Assembly: GCA_039922495.1 (NCBI GenBank)
Contig: JBDTEO010000006.1
Span: forward strand, 1-64,000
Source of the DNA: JALYYC01 sp039922495
GTDB lineage: Bacteria > Chloroflexota > Dormibacteria > CF-121
DNA: 64,000 bases
Direction of reading: 5' to 3'
Part shown: piece after piece, positions 7,379 to 15,011 of the stretch
Layout of the letters: the number at the start of each line of letters is the position of its first letter
Numbering within the stretch: the stretch's first letter is position 1
Program-made: the position numbers and the translations under genes
Notes under the pieces: model-generated
What the model saw: only the letters and a program-made list of their open reading frames with translations
What the model was told of the DNA's origin: nothing
The model's database searches: none

Positions 7379-8166
7379 GCGAGGTTTGCTTCGTCGATGT
7401 CGCCATGCGCTATCGCACACGGCGCGGCGAGGTGCGTGCCCTGCAGCAAATCTCGCTGACGGTGCCCGATGGACAATTCGCGTGCATCGTGGGTCCCTCG
7501 GGCTGCGGCAAGTCAACCCTGCTGAGCATCGCCGCCGGCCTGGTTTTGCCCAGCGAAGGTGACGTCCTGGTCGACGGCAAGCCCGCCTACTCGCCGGGTT
7601 CCGATCGAGGCATGGTATTCCAGTCGTACTCCCTCTATCCATGGCTCTCGGTGCGGCGCAATATCGAGTTCGGCCTCGAAATCAAGCGCGTCGCGAAACC
7701 CGAACGGAAGCGGCAGTCGACTGAATTGATCCACTTGATGAAGCTGGACGGGTTCGCGGAAGCCTATCCGAAGGCCCTCTCGGGCGGCATGAAGCAACGG
7801 GTGGCAATCGCCCGGGCGCTGGCCAATGATCCCGAGGTGCTGCTGATGGACGAGCCGTTTGGTGCCCTGGACGCCCTGACGCGGCAGGTCATGCAGGAGA
7901 TGCTGACCGACCTCTGGCAACGCTATCGCAAGACCGTGCTGTTCGTCACCCACGACATCGACGAGGCCATCTTCCTCGGCGACGTGATCTACATCATGAC
8001 CAACCGCCCTGGTCGCATCCGCACCACGCTGGCCGTCGATCTGCCGCGGCCGCGCAATTTCGACATGGTCAGCAGCCCGCGGTTTACGGAACTTCGCAAT
8101 CAGGTGGTGGGCGTCATCCACGAAGAGAGCATGAAGGCCGTCGAGTCGGAACTGGCTCGTGCCTAA
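7375..8166 (+). CDS. ABC transporter ATP-binding protein (NitT/TauT type)
   Basis: A 263-residue ATPase of the SsuB/TauB class. Walker A is GPSGCGKST, the Q loop lies in MVFQSYSLYPWLSV, the signature is LSGGMKQR, Walker B is VLLMDEPFGALD, and the H-loop motif is LFVTHDIDEAIFLGD. The C-terminus (NRPGRIRTTLAVDLPRPR) is typical of the nitrate/sulfonate group. The ATG at 7375 overlaps the permease stop as ATGA, and its own end overlaps the ureohydrolase start by 8 nt, so all four genes are coupled. It would energise import through the permease upstream. Confidence 0.92.
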   Translation: MSEVCFVDVAMRYRTRRGEVRALQQISLTVPDGQFACIVGPSGCGKSTLLSIAAGLVLPSEGDVLVDGKPAYSPGSDRGMVFQSYSLYPWLSVRRNIEFGLEIKRVAKPERKRQSTELIHLMKLDGFAEAYPKALSGGMKQRVAIARALANDPEVLLMDEPFGALDALTRQVMQEMLTDLWQRYRKTVLFVTHDIDEAIFLGDVIYIMTNRPGRIRTTLAVDLPRPRNFDMVSSPRFTELRNQVVGVIHEESMKAVESELARA

Positions 8167-9115
8167 GTACCGGCCCGTCGACGCGTTGAAGGCGCCGCGC
8201 TTTACTGGCATCGGGAGCTTTATGCGGCTGCCCCAGGTGACGGACATGGACGGGGTCGATGCGGCGATTATCGGCATCCCCTTTGACACCGGTGTGAGCT
8301 ACCGCATCGGTGGTCGCTTCGGCCCGGCCGCCATCCGCGAGGCCTCCCGACTCCTGCGTCCCTACCACGTCGAGCACGACATCGAGATCTTCGACCATCT
8401 CTCGGTGGTCGACGCGGGCGATCTTTCGGTCGTCCCCGGGAACATCCAGGCCAGCTACCAGGTGATGGTGGATGGCTTGCGACCCATCCTCGATGCCGGC
8501 GTCGTGCCGTTGGCGATCGGCGGTGACCACGCCATCACCCTCGGGGAGCTGCGTGCCGTCGCCAGGAAGCACGGCCCGGTCGGGCTGATCGATTTCGACT
8601 CCCACACCGATACCTGGGACAACTACTGGGGCGAGCGCTACACCCACGGCACCTGGTGCAAGCGCGCCATCGAGGAGGGCTTGATCGATACGCGGCGTGC
8701 CGTCCAGCTCGGCATCCGCGGCTCGCTCTACGGCTCCGAGGATCGCGGCGGTGCCCAAGCGCTCGGGCTTCACCTGGTCCCAACGGAAGAATTGCTGTCG
8801 CGCGGCGTTGATGATGTCCTGCCGGAGGTGCACCGGCGCGTCGGTGACGGCCCGGTGTTCGTGAGCTTTGACATCGATTTTGTCGACCCGGGCTTCGCGC
8901 CTGGCACGGGAACACCGGAGGTCGGCGGCCCGACCAGTCGCGATGCCTTGCGGCTCGTTCGGGGCCTGCGCGGCATTCAGTTCGTCGGATTCGACCTGGT
9001 CGAGGTGCTGCCGCAATACGATTCGGGCGAAGTGACCTCGCTGCTTGCCGGAACACTGATCCATGAATTCCTCGCGCTACTCGCACTCAATAAAGCCAAA
9101 GGAAACCAACGTTGA
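8159..9115 (+). CDS. Ureohydrolase (agmatinase/guanidino-compound hydrolase family)
   Basis: A 318-residue manganese- or nickel-type ureohydrolase that would release urea from a guanidino substrate. The metal-site motifs are complete: GGDHA (His124), DFDSHTD (Asp147, His149, Asp151) and SFDIDF (Asp238, Asp240), followed by DPGFAPGTGTPEVGG. The length and the SHGT-like element THGTWCKRA resemble agmatinase, guanidinobutyrase and guanidine hydrolase, which this family-level view cannot separate. The GTG start at 8159 lies within the ATPase gene end. Being in one operon with a NitT/TauT importer points to hydrolysis of an imported compound rather than polyamine synthesis. The symbol speB is avoided because the substrate is unknown. 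Confidence 0.88.
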   Translation: MPKYRPVDALKAPRFTGIGSFMRLPQVTDMDGVDAAIIGIPFDTGVSYRIGGRFGPAAIREASRLLRPYHVEHDIEIFDHLSVVDAGDLSVVPGNIQASYQVMVDGLRPILDAGVVPLAIGGDHAITLGELRAVARKHGPVGLIDFDSHTDTWDNYWGERYTHGTWCKRAIEEGLIDTRRAVQLGIRGSLYGSEDRGGAQALGLHLVPTEELLSRGVDDVLPEVHRRVGDGPVFVSFDIDFVDPGFAPGTGTPEVGGPTSRDALRLVRGLRGIQFVGFDLVEVLPQYDSGEVTSLLAGTLIHEFLALLALNKAKGNQR

Positions 9116-9510
9116 CACTCGAACATCTCACCCCGAAGGGGCTGTTCAAGCCCGCTGTTTTTACTCAGGTAGTCATCGCCACCGGGCGGCGCATGGTGTT
9201 CATCTCCGGGCAGGTCTCGATGGACGCCGACGGGAACCTCGTCGCCGAGGGCGATCTTGCCGGCCAGGCGAAGCAGGTCTATGCCAATCTGAAAGCGGCG
9301 CTCGATAGTGCTGGCTCAAAGCCTGCAGATGTCGCCAAGCTGACGACCTACGTGGTGGGTTATCGGCCCGAGCTGCTCCCGGTGATGGGCGCGGCCCGCA
9401 CCACCGTTCTCGGCACGGCGGACCTGCCGGCATCGACGCTGGTGGGCGTTCAAGCGCTTGCCCAGCCGGGCTACCTGATCGAAGTCGAGGCGATCGCCAT
9501 CATCGATTGA
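9112..9510 (+). CDS. RidA/YjgF-family protein, atypical
   Basis: A 132-residue member of the Rid (YER057c/YjgF) superfamily, whose archetype RidA deaminates reactive enamine/imine intermediates. Family landmarks are MVFISGQVSMDADGNLV, DVAKLTTYVVG and the C-terminal IEVEAIAII with the conserved Glu. The arginine that E. coli RidA carries in PARSCVEV is replaced here (PASTLVGV), so the classical imine deaminase activity may be lost or changed. A TTG start at 9112 overlaps the ureohydrolase stop by 4 nt, with AAAGGA upstream. It closes the importer-ureohydrolase operon. Confidence 0.85.
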   Translation: MTLEHLTPKGLFKPAVFTQVVIATGRRMVFISGQVSMDADGNLVAEGDLAGQAKQVYANLKAALDSAGSKPADVAKLTTYVVGYRPELLPVMGAARTTVLGTADLPASTLVGVQALAQPGYLIEVEAIAIID

Positions 9511-9536
9511 GCGATTTGACGTGAGGCTTGCTCGCG

Positions 9537-9555
9537 TGTGATACTCAGTATCACA
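9537..9555. promoter_or_regulatory. Perfect 9-1-9 palindrome, candidate Zur/Fur-family operator
   Basis: TGTGATACTCAGTATCACA is a perfect dyad around a central C. Its last base is the A of the metal-binding-protein ATG at 9555. Position at the head of a metal-importer operon and size fit a Fur-family box. A matching partial site (TGATACTCA, 12605-12613) lies next to the start of the Fur-family gene, supporting a shared regulator. Confidence 0.75.
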
Positions 9556-10481
9556 TGAGTGGAGCTATCAAGGTCGCACGCCCGGCCGTCCTTGCCTTCG
9601 CCACGGTCCTGGCGTCGCTGCTCGCCGCATGTGGCGCGTCTCCCGCCGGCATCAGTTCCGGCACAACGCTGCAGGTTGTCGCCGGCCAGAACTTTTGGGG
9701 CAGCATCGCGGCGCAACTCGGCGGCACCCGAGTGTCTGTGACCAGCGTCGTCACGAATCCGAACGCCGATCCCCACGAATACGAGAGCAGCCCAAAGGAT
9801 GCGCGGGCTTTCGCCGCGGCGGACTACGTCATCCTCAATGGCGCGGGATACGACCCATGGGCCAGCAAGCTCCTCGCGGCGAATCCGAACCAGGCCCGGA
9901 AGATCTTCCCTGTCGCGGACCTGCTGCACAAGAAAGCGGGGGACAACCCCCATTTCTGGTACAACCCCGATTGGGTGGAACAGGTGGCGGATCGAATCAC
10001 GGCGGACTACAAATCGATCGATCCCGCCGGCGCTGCCTACTTCGACCAACTACGCGCGGCGTTCCGCACCGCCGTGCAGCCCTACCATGACCGCGTTGCG
10101 AAGATCCGTGCCTCCTTTACCGGACTTCCCGTGGGAGCGACGGAGAATATCTTCGTGTACCTTGCGCAGGCCCTCGGTCTCCACCTGATTTCACCGCCGA
10201 AGTTCATGCAGGCGGTCGCCGAGGGCAACGATCCGCCTGCCCAGACGGTCGCCGAGTTCAATAACCAGGTCTCGACCAAGCAGATCAAGGTGCTCGTCTA
10301 CAACGTCCAGACCTCGACTAGCATCACCGAGCAGTTGAAGCGGCTTGCCGCCGCCAGGGGCATCCCCGTTGTCGGCATCTCGGAAACCCTGCAACCCGCC
10401 GGCGCCACCTTTCAGGAGTGGCAAGATGCCCAACTGATCACCTTGCAGAATGCGCTCAATGCCGCAGCGCTGACCCACTAG
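9555..10481 (+). CDS. Metal ABC transporter substrate-binding lipoprotein (ZnuA/MntC-like)
   Basis: A 308-residue cluster A-I metal-binding protein that would deliver Zn(II) or Mn(II) to the importer. The lipobox LLAAC sets the lipidated Cys near residue 27. Probable ligands are His in NADPHEYE, His in DNPHFWYNP, Glu in GATENIF (usually His in zinc binders and Glu in manganese binders) and an acidic residue in GISETL. The His-His-Glu-acidic set leaves metal identity open. The His-rich loop of classic ZnuA is absent. The ATG at 9555 is preferred over a TTG at 9528 because the lipoprotein signal then has normal length. The operator palindrome covers the start codon. Confidence 0.85.
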   Translation: MSGAIKVARPAVLAFATVLASLLAACGASPAGISSGTTLQVVAGQNFWGSIAAQLGGTRVSVTSVVTNPNADPHEYESSPKDARAFAAADYVILNGAGYDPWASKLLAANPNQARKIFPVADLLHKKAGDNPHFWYNPDWVEQVADRITADYKSIDPAGAAYFDQLRAAFRTAVQPYHDRVAKIRASFTGLPVGATENIFVYLAQALGLHLISPPKFMQAVAEGNDPPAQTVAEFNNQVSTKQIKVLVYNVQTSTSITEQLKRLAAARGIPVVGISETLQPAGATFQEWQDAQLITLQNALNAAALTH

Positions 10482-10482
10482 C

Positions 10483-11289
10483 GTGGCCGTTCCCGAAACC
10501 CATCTGGTGATCGTCGCCGACCATGTCTCGGCGGCCTACGGTGGGCGGGCGGTCTGGCAGGATGCCAGCTTCACCGCCGAGGCCGGTGAATTCATCGTCG
10601 TCCTCGGACCCAATGGCAGCGGGAAGTCTACGCTCTTCCGGTTGCTGCTCGGGCTCCTTACGCCGGCGGCCGGCACGCTCGAGGTGCTTGGTCGCCGGCC
10701 GCACCAGGGAAATGCCGACATCGGCTACGTGCCGCAGCGCCGGAACATCGACCGCGACCTGCCGATCCGCGGGCGTGACATGGTCCATCTCGGCATCGAT
10801 GGGACGCGCTGGGGGATTGGATTGGGCGACCCCGCCGACCACCGGCGGCGAGTCGACGAGGCGATCGCTTCGGTTCACGCAGAGGCCTATGCCGATCGGC
10901 CGATTGGCCAGCTCTCAGGCGGAGAACAACAGCGGTTGCTCCTCGCGCAGGCACTGGCGGGGCGGCCCAGAATGCTGCTCCTCGACGAGCCATTGGCCAG
11001 CCTTGACCTTCGGAATCAGATCGTGATCGCGGAATTGGTCGCCGATCTGGCCCGCGCGAACGGCCTGACGGTGCTGCTGATTGCTCACGACATCAATCCG
11101 TTGCTGCCGGTCGTCGACCGCGTGCTGTACGTCGCCCAGGGTGGCCTGGCGATTGGAAAGCCCGCCGAGGTCATCACCACCGAACAGCTGAGCCGGCTCT
11201 ACAGTGCCCCGGTCGAAGTGCTCCACGATAGTCATGGCCATATGTTTGTCGTCGGGCTGGAAGCGGAGAGCGCCCACCACGATGCTTGA
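10483..11289 (+). CDS. Metal ABC transporter ATP-binding protein (ZnuC-like)
   Basis: A 268-residue ATPase of the ZnuC/MntB class. Walker A is GPNGSGKST, the signature LSGGEQQR, Walker B MLLLDEPLASLD, and the switch His is in LLIAHDINPLLPVVD. The opening VIVADHVSAAYGGRAVWQDASF is typical. It starts with GTG one base after the binding-protein stop and ends overlapping the permease start by 8 nt. It powers uptake by the permease encoded next. Confidence 0.9.
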   Translation: MAVPETHLVIVADHVSAAYGGRAVWQDASFTAEAGEFIVVLGPNGSGKSTLFRLLLGLLTPAAGTLEVLGRRPHQGNADIGYVPQRRNIDRDLPIRGRDMVHLGIDGTRWGIGLGDPADHRRRVDEAIASVHAEAYADRPIGQLSGGEQQRLLLAQALAGRPRMLLLDEPLASLDLRNQIVIAELVADLARANGLTVLLIAHDINPLLPVVDRVLYVAQGGLAIGKPAEVITTEQLSRLYSAPVEVLHDSHGHMFVVGLEAESAHHDA

Positions 11290-12208
11290 ACGGGGGCTAG
11301 GCACCCTTGGTGCAGTCGCACCCTATTTCGGTTGGGACCTGATCCGCGATGTGCATGAGCTCTTTCGCTACGTCTTCATGCAACACGCCTTCGAGGCCGG
11401 GACGATCGTCGCCGTGGTCGCGGGCGTCATCGGCTACTTCGTCGTCCTGCGTGGGCTCTCCTTTGCCGCGCATGCCCTGTCACACATCGGCTTCGCCGGT
11501 GCCACAGGCGCGGCCCTCCTGGGGCTGGCGCCGATCGTCGGTCTGCTGGCATTCACGATGTCGGCTGGCGCCGTGATGGGAGCGCTCGGCCAGCGTCTTC
11601 GCGGCCGCGACGTCACGATCGGCCTCGTGATGGCGTGGTCACTGGGACTCGGCCTGCTCTTTACCGCGCTCTACCAGGGGTCGGCGCAGCTGGCAATCGG
11701 CATCCTCTTTGGTCAGATCTTCGGGATCACGGCCCAGGAGGTCCTGGTCACGCTCGTGGCCGGCGCGATCACGGTCGCGACCCTGGTCGTCATCTACCGT
11801 CCGCTACTCTTCGCGACGCTCGACGAGGAGGTCGCCGAAGCAAAGGGCGTTCCCGTGTGGGGCCTTTCGATCGTCTTCATGGTGGTGCTGGCGGTTGCCG
11901 TCTCCGAGGCGGTCCAGGCGGTGGGCGTGCTCCTGATCTTCGCCTTGATCGTGGCCCCCGCGGCGATCGCGGAACGCTTTACCACCCGTCCGAGTCGCGG
12001 CGTCATGCTTGCCGCGGCGACCGCGGTGCTGTTCACGTGGGCCGGCCTGGTTATCGCCTACTACCTGCCGTACCCGGTCGGGTTTTTCATCACGACGATC
12101 GCGTTTGGAAGCTATGCCGTGGCTCGGCTCGGGAGTGACTTTGCCCGGCGCGGTGCTGCCGCGCGGCGTCCGGTTCCTCGCGAGGAGCAATTCCGACACT
12201 CGCCGTAG
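11282..12208 (+). CDS. Metal ABC transporter permease (ZnuB-like)
   Basis: A 308-residue ABC-3 family integral membrane protein with about eight or nine helices. Family stretches include FVVLRGLSFAAHALSHIGFAGATGAALLG and VPVWGLSIVFMVVLAVAVSEAVQAVGVLLIFALIVAPAAIAERF. The ATG at 11282 lies within the last codons of the ATPase gene. The last 97 nt overlap the convergent Fur-family gene, so one of the two C-terminal tails is unusually placed; both reading frames encode basic, probably flexible tails there. Confidence 0.88.
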   Translation: MLERGLGTLGAVAPYFGWDLIRDVHELFRYVFMQHAFEAGTIVAVVAGVIGYFVVLRGLSFAAHALSHIGFAGATGAALLGLAPIVGLLAFTMSAGAVMGALGQRLRGRDVTIGLVMAWSLGLGLLFTALYQGSAQLAIGILFGQIFGITAQEVLVTLVAGAITVATLVVIYRPLLFATLDEEVAEAKGVPVWGLSIVFMVVLAVAVSEAVQAVGVLLIFALIVAPAAIAERFTTRPSRGVMLAAATAVLFTWAGLVIAYYLPYPVGFFITTIAFGSYAVARLGSDFARRGAAARRPVPREEQFRHSP

Positions 12209-12603
12209 AAGTCGAGGGTCGCGTGGTCGACGCGGAAGCCCCGCTCGTGGGCGATCGTCTCAGCCAGCGGCGCCACCGCATGTTCATCGAGCTCTTCGAC
12301 GGCGCGGCAGGTGGTGCAGATCAGGTGATGATGATGGCCGGGCTCGCACCAGATGTAGGCGGACACATGCCCGGGGCGCTCCAGTCGCTGCGCCAGGCCG
12401 GCCTCGACCAGCATGTCCACCGAGCGGAAGATGGTCGCCCGGCCGATGTAAGGGTGCCGCCGCCGCACTCGGTCGTAGAGCTCCTGGACGGTGGCCTCTT
12501 TCCCGGTCGTGGCGAGCGCTTGTGCGATTGCCAGCCGCTGCGGCGTCAGCCGCTGGCCGGCGCTCTCGAGCGCCGCCATCGATTTAGTCTCAGACATATC
12601 CAT
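12112..12603 (-). CDS. Fur-family metalloregulator (Zur-like)
   Basis: A 163-residue Fur-family repressor, likely sensing zinc or manganese and controlling the adjacent importer. The winged helix spans about residues 12-85 (RLTPQRLAIAQALATTGKEATVQELYDRV, IGRATIFRSVDMLVEAGL). The metal/dimer domain has the His-rich segment PGHHHHLICTTC and a second Cys pair ECRNC, giving the structural Zn(Cys)4 site. About 25 basic residues follow ECRNC beyond the usual family end; these overlap the permease gene. The first ATG is at 12603, with another at 12597. The half-site at 12605-12613 next to its start suggests autoregulation. Confidence 0.9.
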   Translation of the reverse strand: MDMSETKSMAALESAGQRLTPQRLAIAQALATTGKEATVQELYDRVRRRHPYIGRATIFRSVDMLVEAGLAQRLERPGHVSAYIWCEPGHHHHLICTTCRAVEELDEHAVAPLAETIAHERGFRVDHATLDFYGECRNCSSRGTGRRAAAPRRAKSLPSRATA

Positions 12604-12604
12604 A

Positions 12605-12613
12605 TGATACTCA
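12605..12613. promoter_or_regulatory. Partial match to importer operator at fur-like gene
   Basis: TGATACTCA repeats nine consecutive bases of the palindrome at 9537-9555, two bases from the Fur-family start codon. Only half of the dyad is conserved, so binding would be weaker; autoregulation is an inference. Confidence 0.45.
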
Positions 12614-12627
12614 CCGCCAGGGCAGCC

Positions 12628-12633
12628 TAGAAT
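12628..12633 (+). promoter_or_regulatory. -10 hexamer, probable leaderless promoter
   Basis: TAGAAT ends seven bases before the GTG start at 12641, so transcription should begin at or next to the start codon. No ribosome binding site is present. Confidence 0.55.
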
Positions 12634-12640
12634 CGGCTCC

Positions 12641-13201
12641 GTGGCGGCTGCGTTTCACGTCCTGTTTGCCGGCTATGTCGGGAAGGGCGTCGCCAGCACC
12701 GTCACCTTTGTCCGCGACGGCGAGATCCGAGTGATCATCGATCCCGGCATGGTGCCCGAGCCAGGCTCCATCCTGAAGCCGCTGGGCGCCCACGTCTCGT
12801 CGCCGGACGAAATCACCGACGTGGTCTTCTCCCACCACCATCCGGACCACACCCTCCATGCGGCGCTGTTTCCTCGAGCCCGCTATCACGACTTCTGGGC
12901 GATCTACAAGGGCGACGTCTGGGAAAGCCGGCCGGCCGAGGGTTTCGCCATCAGCCCATCGATTCGCCTGATCGAAACACCGGGGCACACCCCACAGGAC
13001 ATCACCACGCTGGTCACCACCGAGCAGGGTGTGGTCGCCTTCACCCATCTGTGGTGGTCGGCGGAAGGCCCTGCCGACGACCCGTATGCTCCGGACCCCG
13101 AGCCGCTCCATCGCAACCGGGCCCGAGTGCTGGAACTGGCCCAACTGATCGTGCCCGGACACGGCGATCCTTTCAGGCCGGACGAGCAAACGCCTCGTTA
13201 G
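12641..13201 (+). CDS. MBL-fold metallo-hydrolase
   Basis: A 186-residue metallo-beta-lactamase-fold hydrolase. The metal motif is SHHHPDHT near residues 64-71, with further ligands in ETPGHTPQD, FTHLW and the C-terminal VPGHGDPF. The short length and lack of a C-terminal extension resemble the MBLAC1-like group of small hydrolases. The substrate is unknown. A GTG start at 12641 has a -10 hexamer seven bases upstream and no ribosome binding site. It overlaps the convergent methyltransferase by 4 nt at the stop codons. Confidence 0.85.
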   Translation: MAAAFHVLFAGYVGKGVASTVTFVRDGEIRVIIDPGMVPEPGSILKPLGAHVSSPDEITDVVFSHHHPDHTLHAALFPRARYHDFWAIYKGDVWESRPAEGFAISPSIRLIETPGHTPQDITTLVTTEQGVVAFTHLWWSAEGPADDPYAPDPEPLHRNRARVLELAQLIVPGHGDPFRPDEQTPR

Positions 13202-14055
13202 TCCCTGGCCGTGCCCGCCCACCAGACTGTTGCCCGCGGTCGTGGCGGCTGGGCCACGGTTCCGTCGATCCGGAGCAGGTGGGGTTCGACAAGGGCCTGG
13301 AGTTCAGCGTGGCGATCGGGGTTGAGGCAGAGTGCCCGTGCCGTCCAGGCGACCGCCTCCTCGATCGAGGGAAACCATGTATTCGGCTGGGACGGAGTCC
13401 AGTTTTGGCGGTGGACCTTAAGTCCAGCCTCCTCGAGCACTGCGACGGCATTGTCGGCGGTCGGGCCTGAGGGGCGCGGCAGCTTGTGGAAATGCATCCA
13501 AAGCTCGTTGAGATAAGCGCGGGGATGAACGAGGGTCAGCTCGAGGACGACTCTCGCCCGCGTCTTTTCGGTCAATCTCCGAGCAAACGACCCGAGCTCT
13601 TCGACGTTGTATGCGACGTGATTGCACACCGTCACGTCGCTAACAGGGGCGCGATCGGCCACGTCCGGCCAGCGCCCTTCGATCGTGGCGATCTTGACGC
13701 CCGCCGCCTCGGCGCGGTTCCGAAACGCCTGCAACGCTTGCGGGTCGGTGTCGACACCCGTGAGGGCCGAGGCTCGATCGGTAAGGGGCAACGACGCGGC
13801 ACCGGGACCGCATCCGACGTCGAGGACGCTTCCGCGAGCCGGTAGCGTTTCCCTCGCCATTCGGGTCGACGGTGTGTCGAGCCCCCGGGATCGGTCCGCG
13901 CGACGCTCGAGAATGCCCGGAGGAAAATCCCAGGGCGAGGCGGTAACCTGCGCCAGGATCTCCGGCGGGATGGCCCAGGCCTTCAGCTCCTCTGCCCAGC
14001 GGGTCGCGGCAGATGCCCCGGATCGGCTCACATTGTTCAGCCTAGCGAACCCCAT
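13198..14055 (-). CDS. Class I SAM-dependent methyltransferase
   Basis: A 285-residue methyltransferase. Motif I is VLDVGCGPGAASLPL (about residues 79-93), followed by the acidic residue in LTGVDTDPQAL and TVCNHVAYNVEEL as motif IV. The N-terminal 70 residues, with AIPPEILAQVTASPWDFPPGIL, are seen in a group of uncharacterised methyltransferases from actinobacteria and related phyla. The ATG at 14055 has AAGGAG about eleven bases upstream. The substrate cannot be inferred. It lies just downstream of the LLM oxidoreductase on the same strand with a 17-nt gap. Confidence 0.82.
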   Translation of the reverse strand: MGFARLNNVSRSGASAATRWAEELKAWAIPPEILAQVTASPWDFPPGILERRADRSRGLDTPSTRMARETLPARGSVLDVGCGPGAASLPLTDRASALTGVDTDPQALQAFRNRAEAAGVKIATIEGRWPDVADRAPVSDVTVCNHVAYNVEELGSFARRLTEKTRARVVLELTLVHPRAYLNELWMHFHKLPRPSGPTADNAVAVLEEAGLKVHRQNWTPSQPNTWFPSIEEAVAWTARALCLNPDRHAELQALVEPHLLRIDGTVAQPPRPRATVWWAGTARD

Positions 14056-14072
14056 CGACGGCGGCTCCTTGG

Positions 14073-15011
14073 CTAATGGAGAAGGAGGGGGGCGAGGCGC
14101 TCGAGCTGGTTGGTCGGCGCGACGGCGGGCGTTGGGGTCAGCACACTGACCGCGACCTGGTCGGCGCCGGCTTCGATGTGGGCAAGCAATTTGTCCGCGA
14201 TTATCCGATCGTCCCCCCAGGCGACCAGGGCATCGAACAGCCGGTCGCTACCCGTTGCCTCGAGGTCGGCGCCGCCCCAACCAAGACGCTCGAGGTTCTG
14301 CCGGTAGTTTGGCAGCGCGAGGTAAGTTCGCAGGTACGCGTCCCCGGTCCGGCGCGCCGTCGCGCGATCCGTCGCGAAAACGACCGCGTGCTCCGGGGCC
14401 AGGACGCGGTCCGGACCGAGGATCGTGCGGGCGCCCTTCGTGTGATCGACTGGCACAAAGTACGGATGGGCACCGGCGGCGCGCTCTTTTGCCAGCTCGA
14501 GCATCTTTGGACCAAGGGCCGCGAGGACCACGGGCGGCGGTACCGGCGGCTGCGGTGCGCGGTAGGGCACGTTCGCCATCGCATCGAGGTAATGGCGCAT
14601 GGCGGTCAGCGGCTTTTCGTAGTTGTGTCCGCGAGAGCTGACCAGCGTGGCGTGGCTCACGCCGATGCCGAGGATGAAGCGATCCGGCCAGGCCTCGGCC
14701 AGGGTACGGGCACCGTTTATCATTGCCGTTGCGTCGCGGGCATAGATGTTCGCGATCCCGGTGGCAACCGTGATTCGCTGCGTCGCAGCGAGCACGACGG
14801 CACACGCGGCGAACGGCTCTCGGCCGTGGGCCTCGCCGATCCAGATCGTGCCGTACCCCATCGATTCGATGTCCGCGACAGCCGCGCGCATGGCCGCCGC
14901 GGGCAACATAGCCATTGAGCCGAGAAAGACCCCAGCTCGGCCAAGCGTCAGCCTAGCGACGACGCGCCCCCGCGTGCTCGCTAATGAAGGACAGCATCTG
15001 GCGCCAGGCAT
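14073..15011 (-). CDS. LLM-class (luciferase-like) oxidoreductase, probably F420-dependent
   Basis: A luciferase-like monooxygenase-family protein of up to 312 residues. Family marks are VADIESMGYGTIWIGEAHGREPF, TGIANIYARDATAMINGARTLAEAWPDRFILGIGVSH and the C-terminal ADQVAVSVLTP. The TGIANI... and GIGVSH features match the group annotated as F420-dependent in actinobacteria and chloroflexi. The first ATG (15011) lies 59 nt inside the dienelactone hydrolase gene; a CTG at 14951 is the other possible start and gives the usual family N-terminus (LGRAGVFLGS). The true start is therefore unsure. Confidence 0.83.
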   Translation of the reverse strand: MPGARCCPSLASTRGRVVARLTLGRAGVFLGSMAMLPAAAMRAAVADIESMGYGTIWIGEAHGREPFAACAVVLAATQRITVATGIANIYARDATAMINGARTLAEAWPDRFILGIGVSHATLVSSRGHNYEKPLTAMRHYLDAMANVPYRAPQPPVPPPVVLAALGPKMLELAKERAAGAHPYFVPVDHTKGARTILGPDRVLAPEHAVVFATDRATARRTGDAYLRTYLALPNYRQNLERLGWGGADLEATGSDRLFDALVAWGDDRIIADKLLAHIEAGADQVAVSVLTPTPAVAPTNQLERLAPLLLH

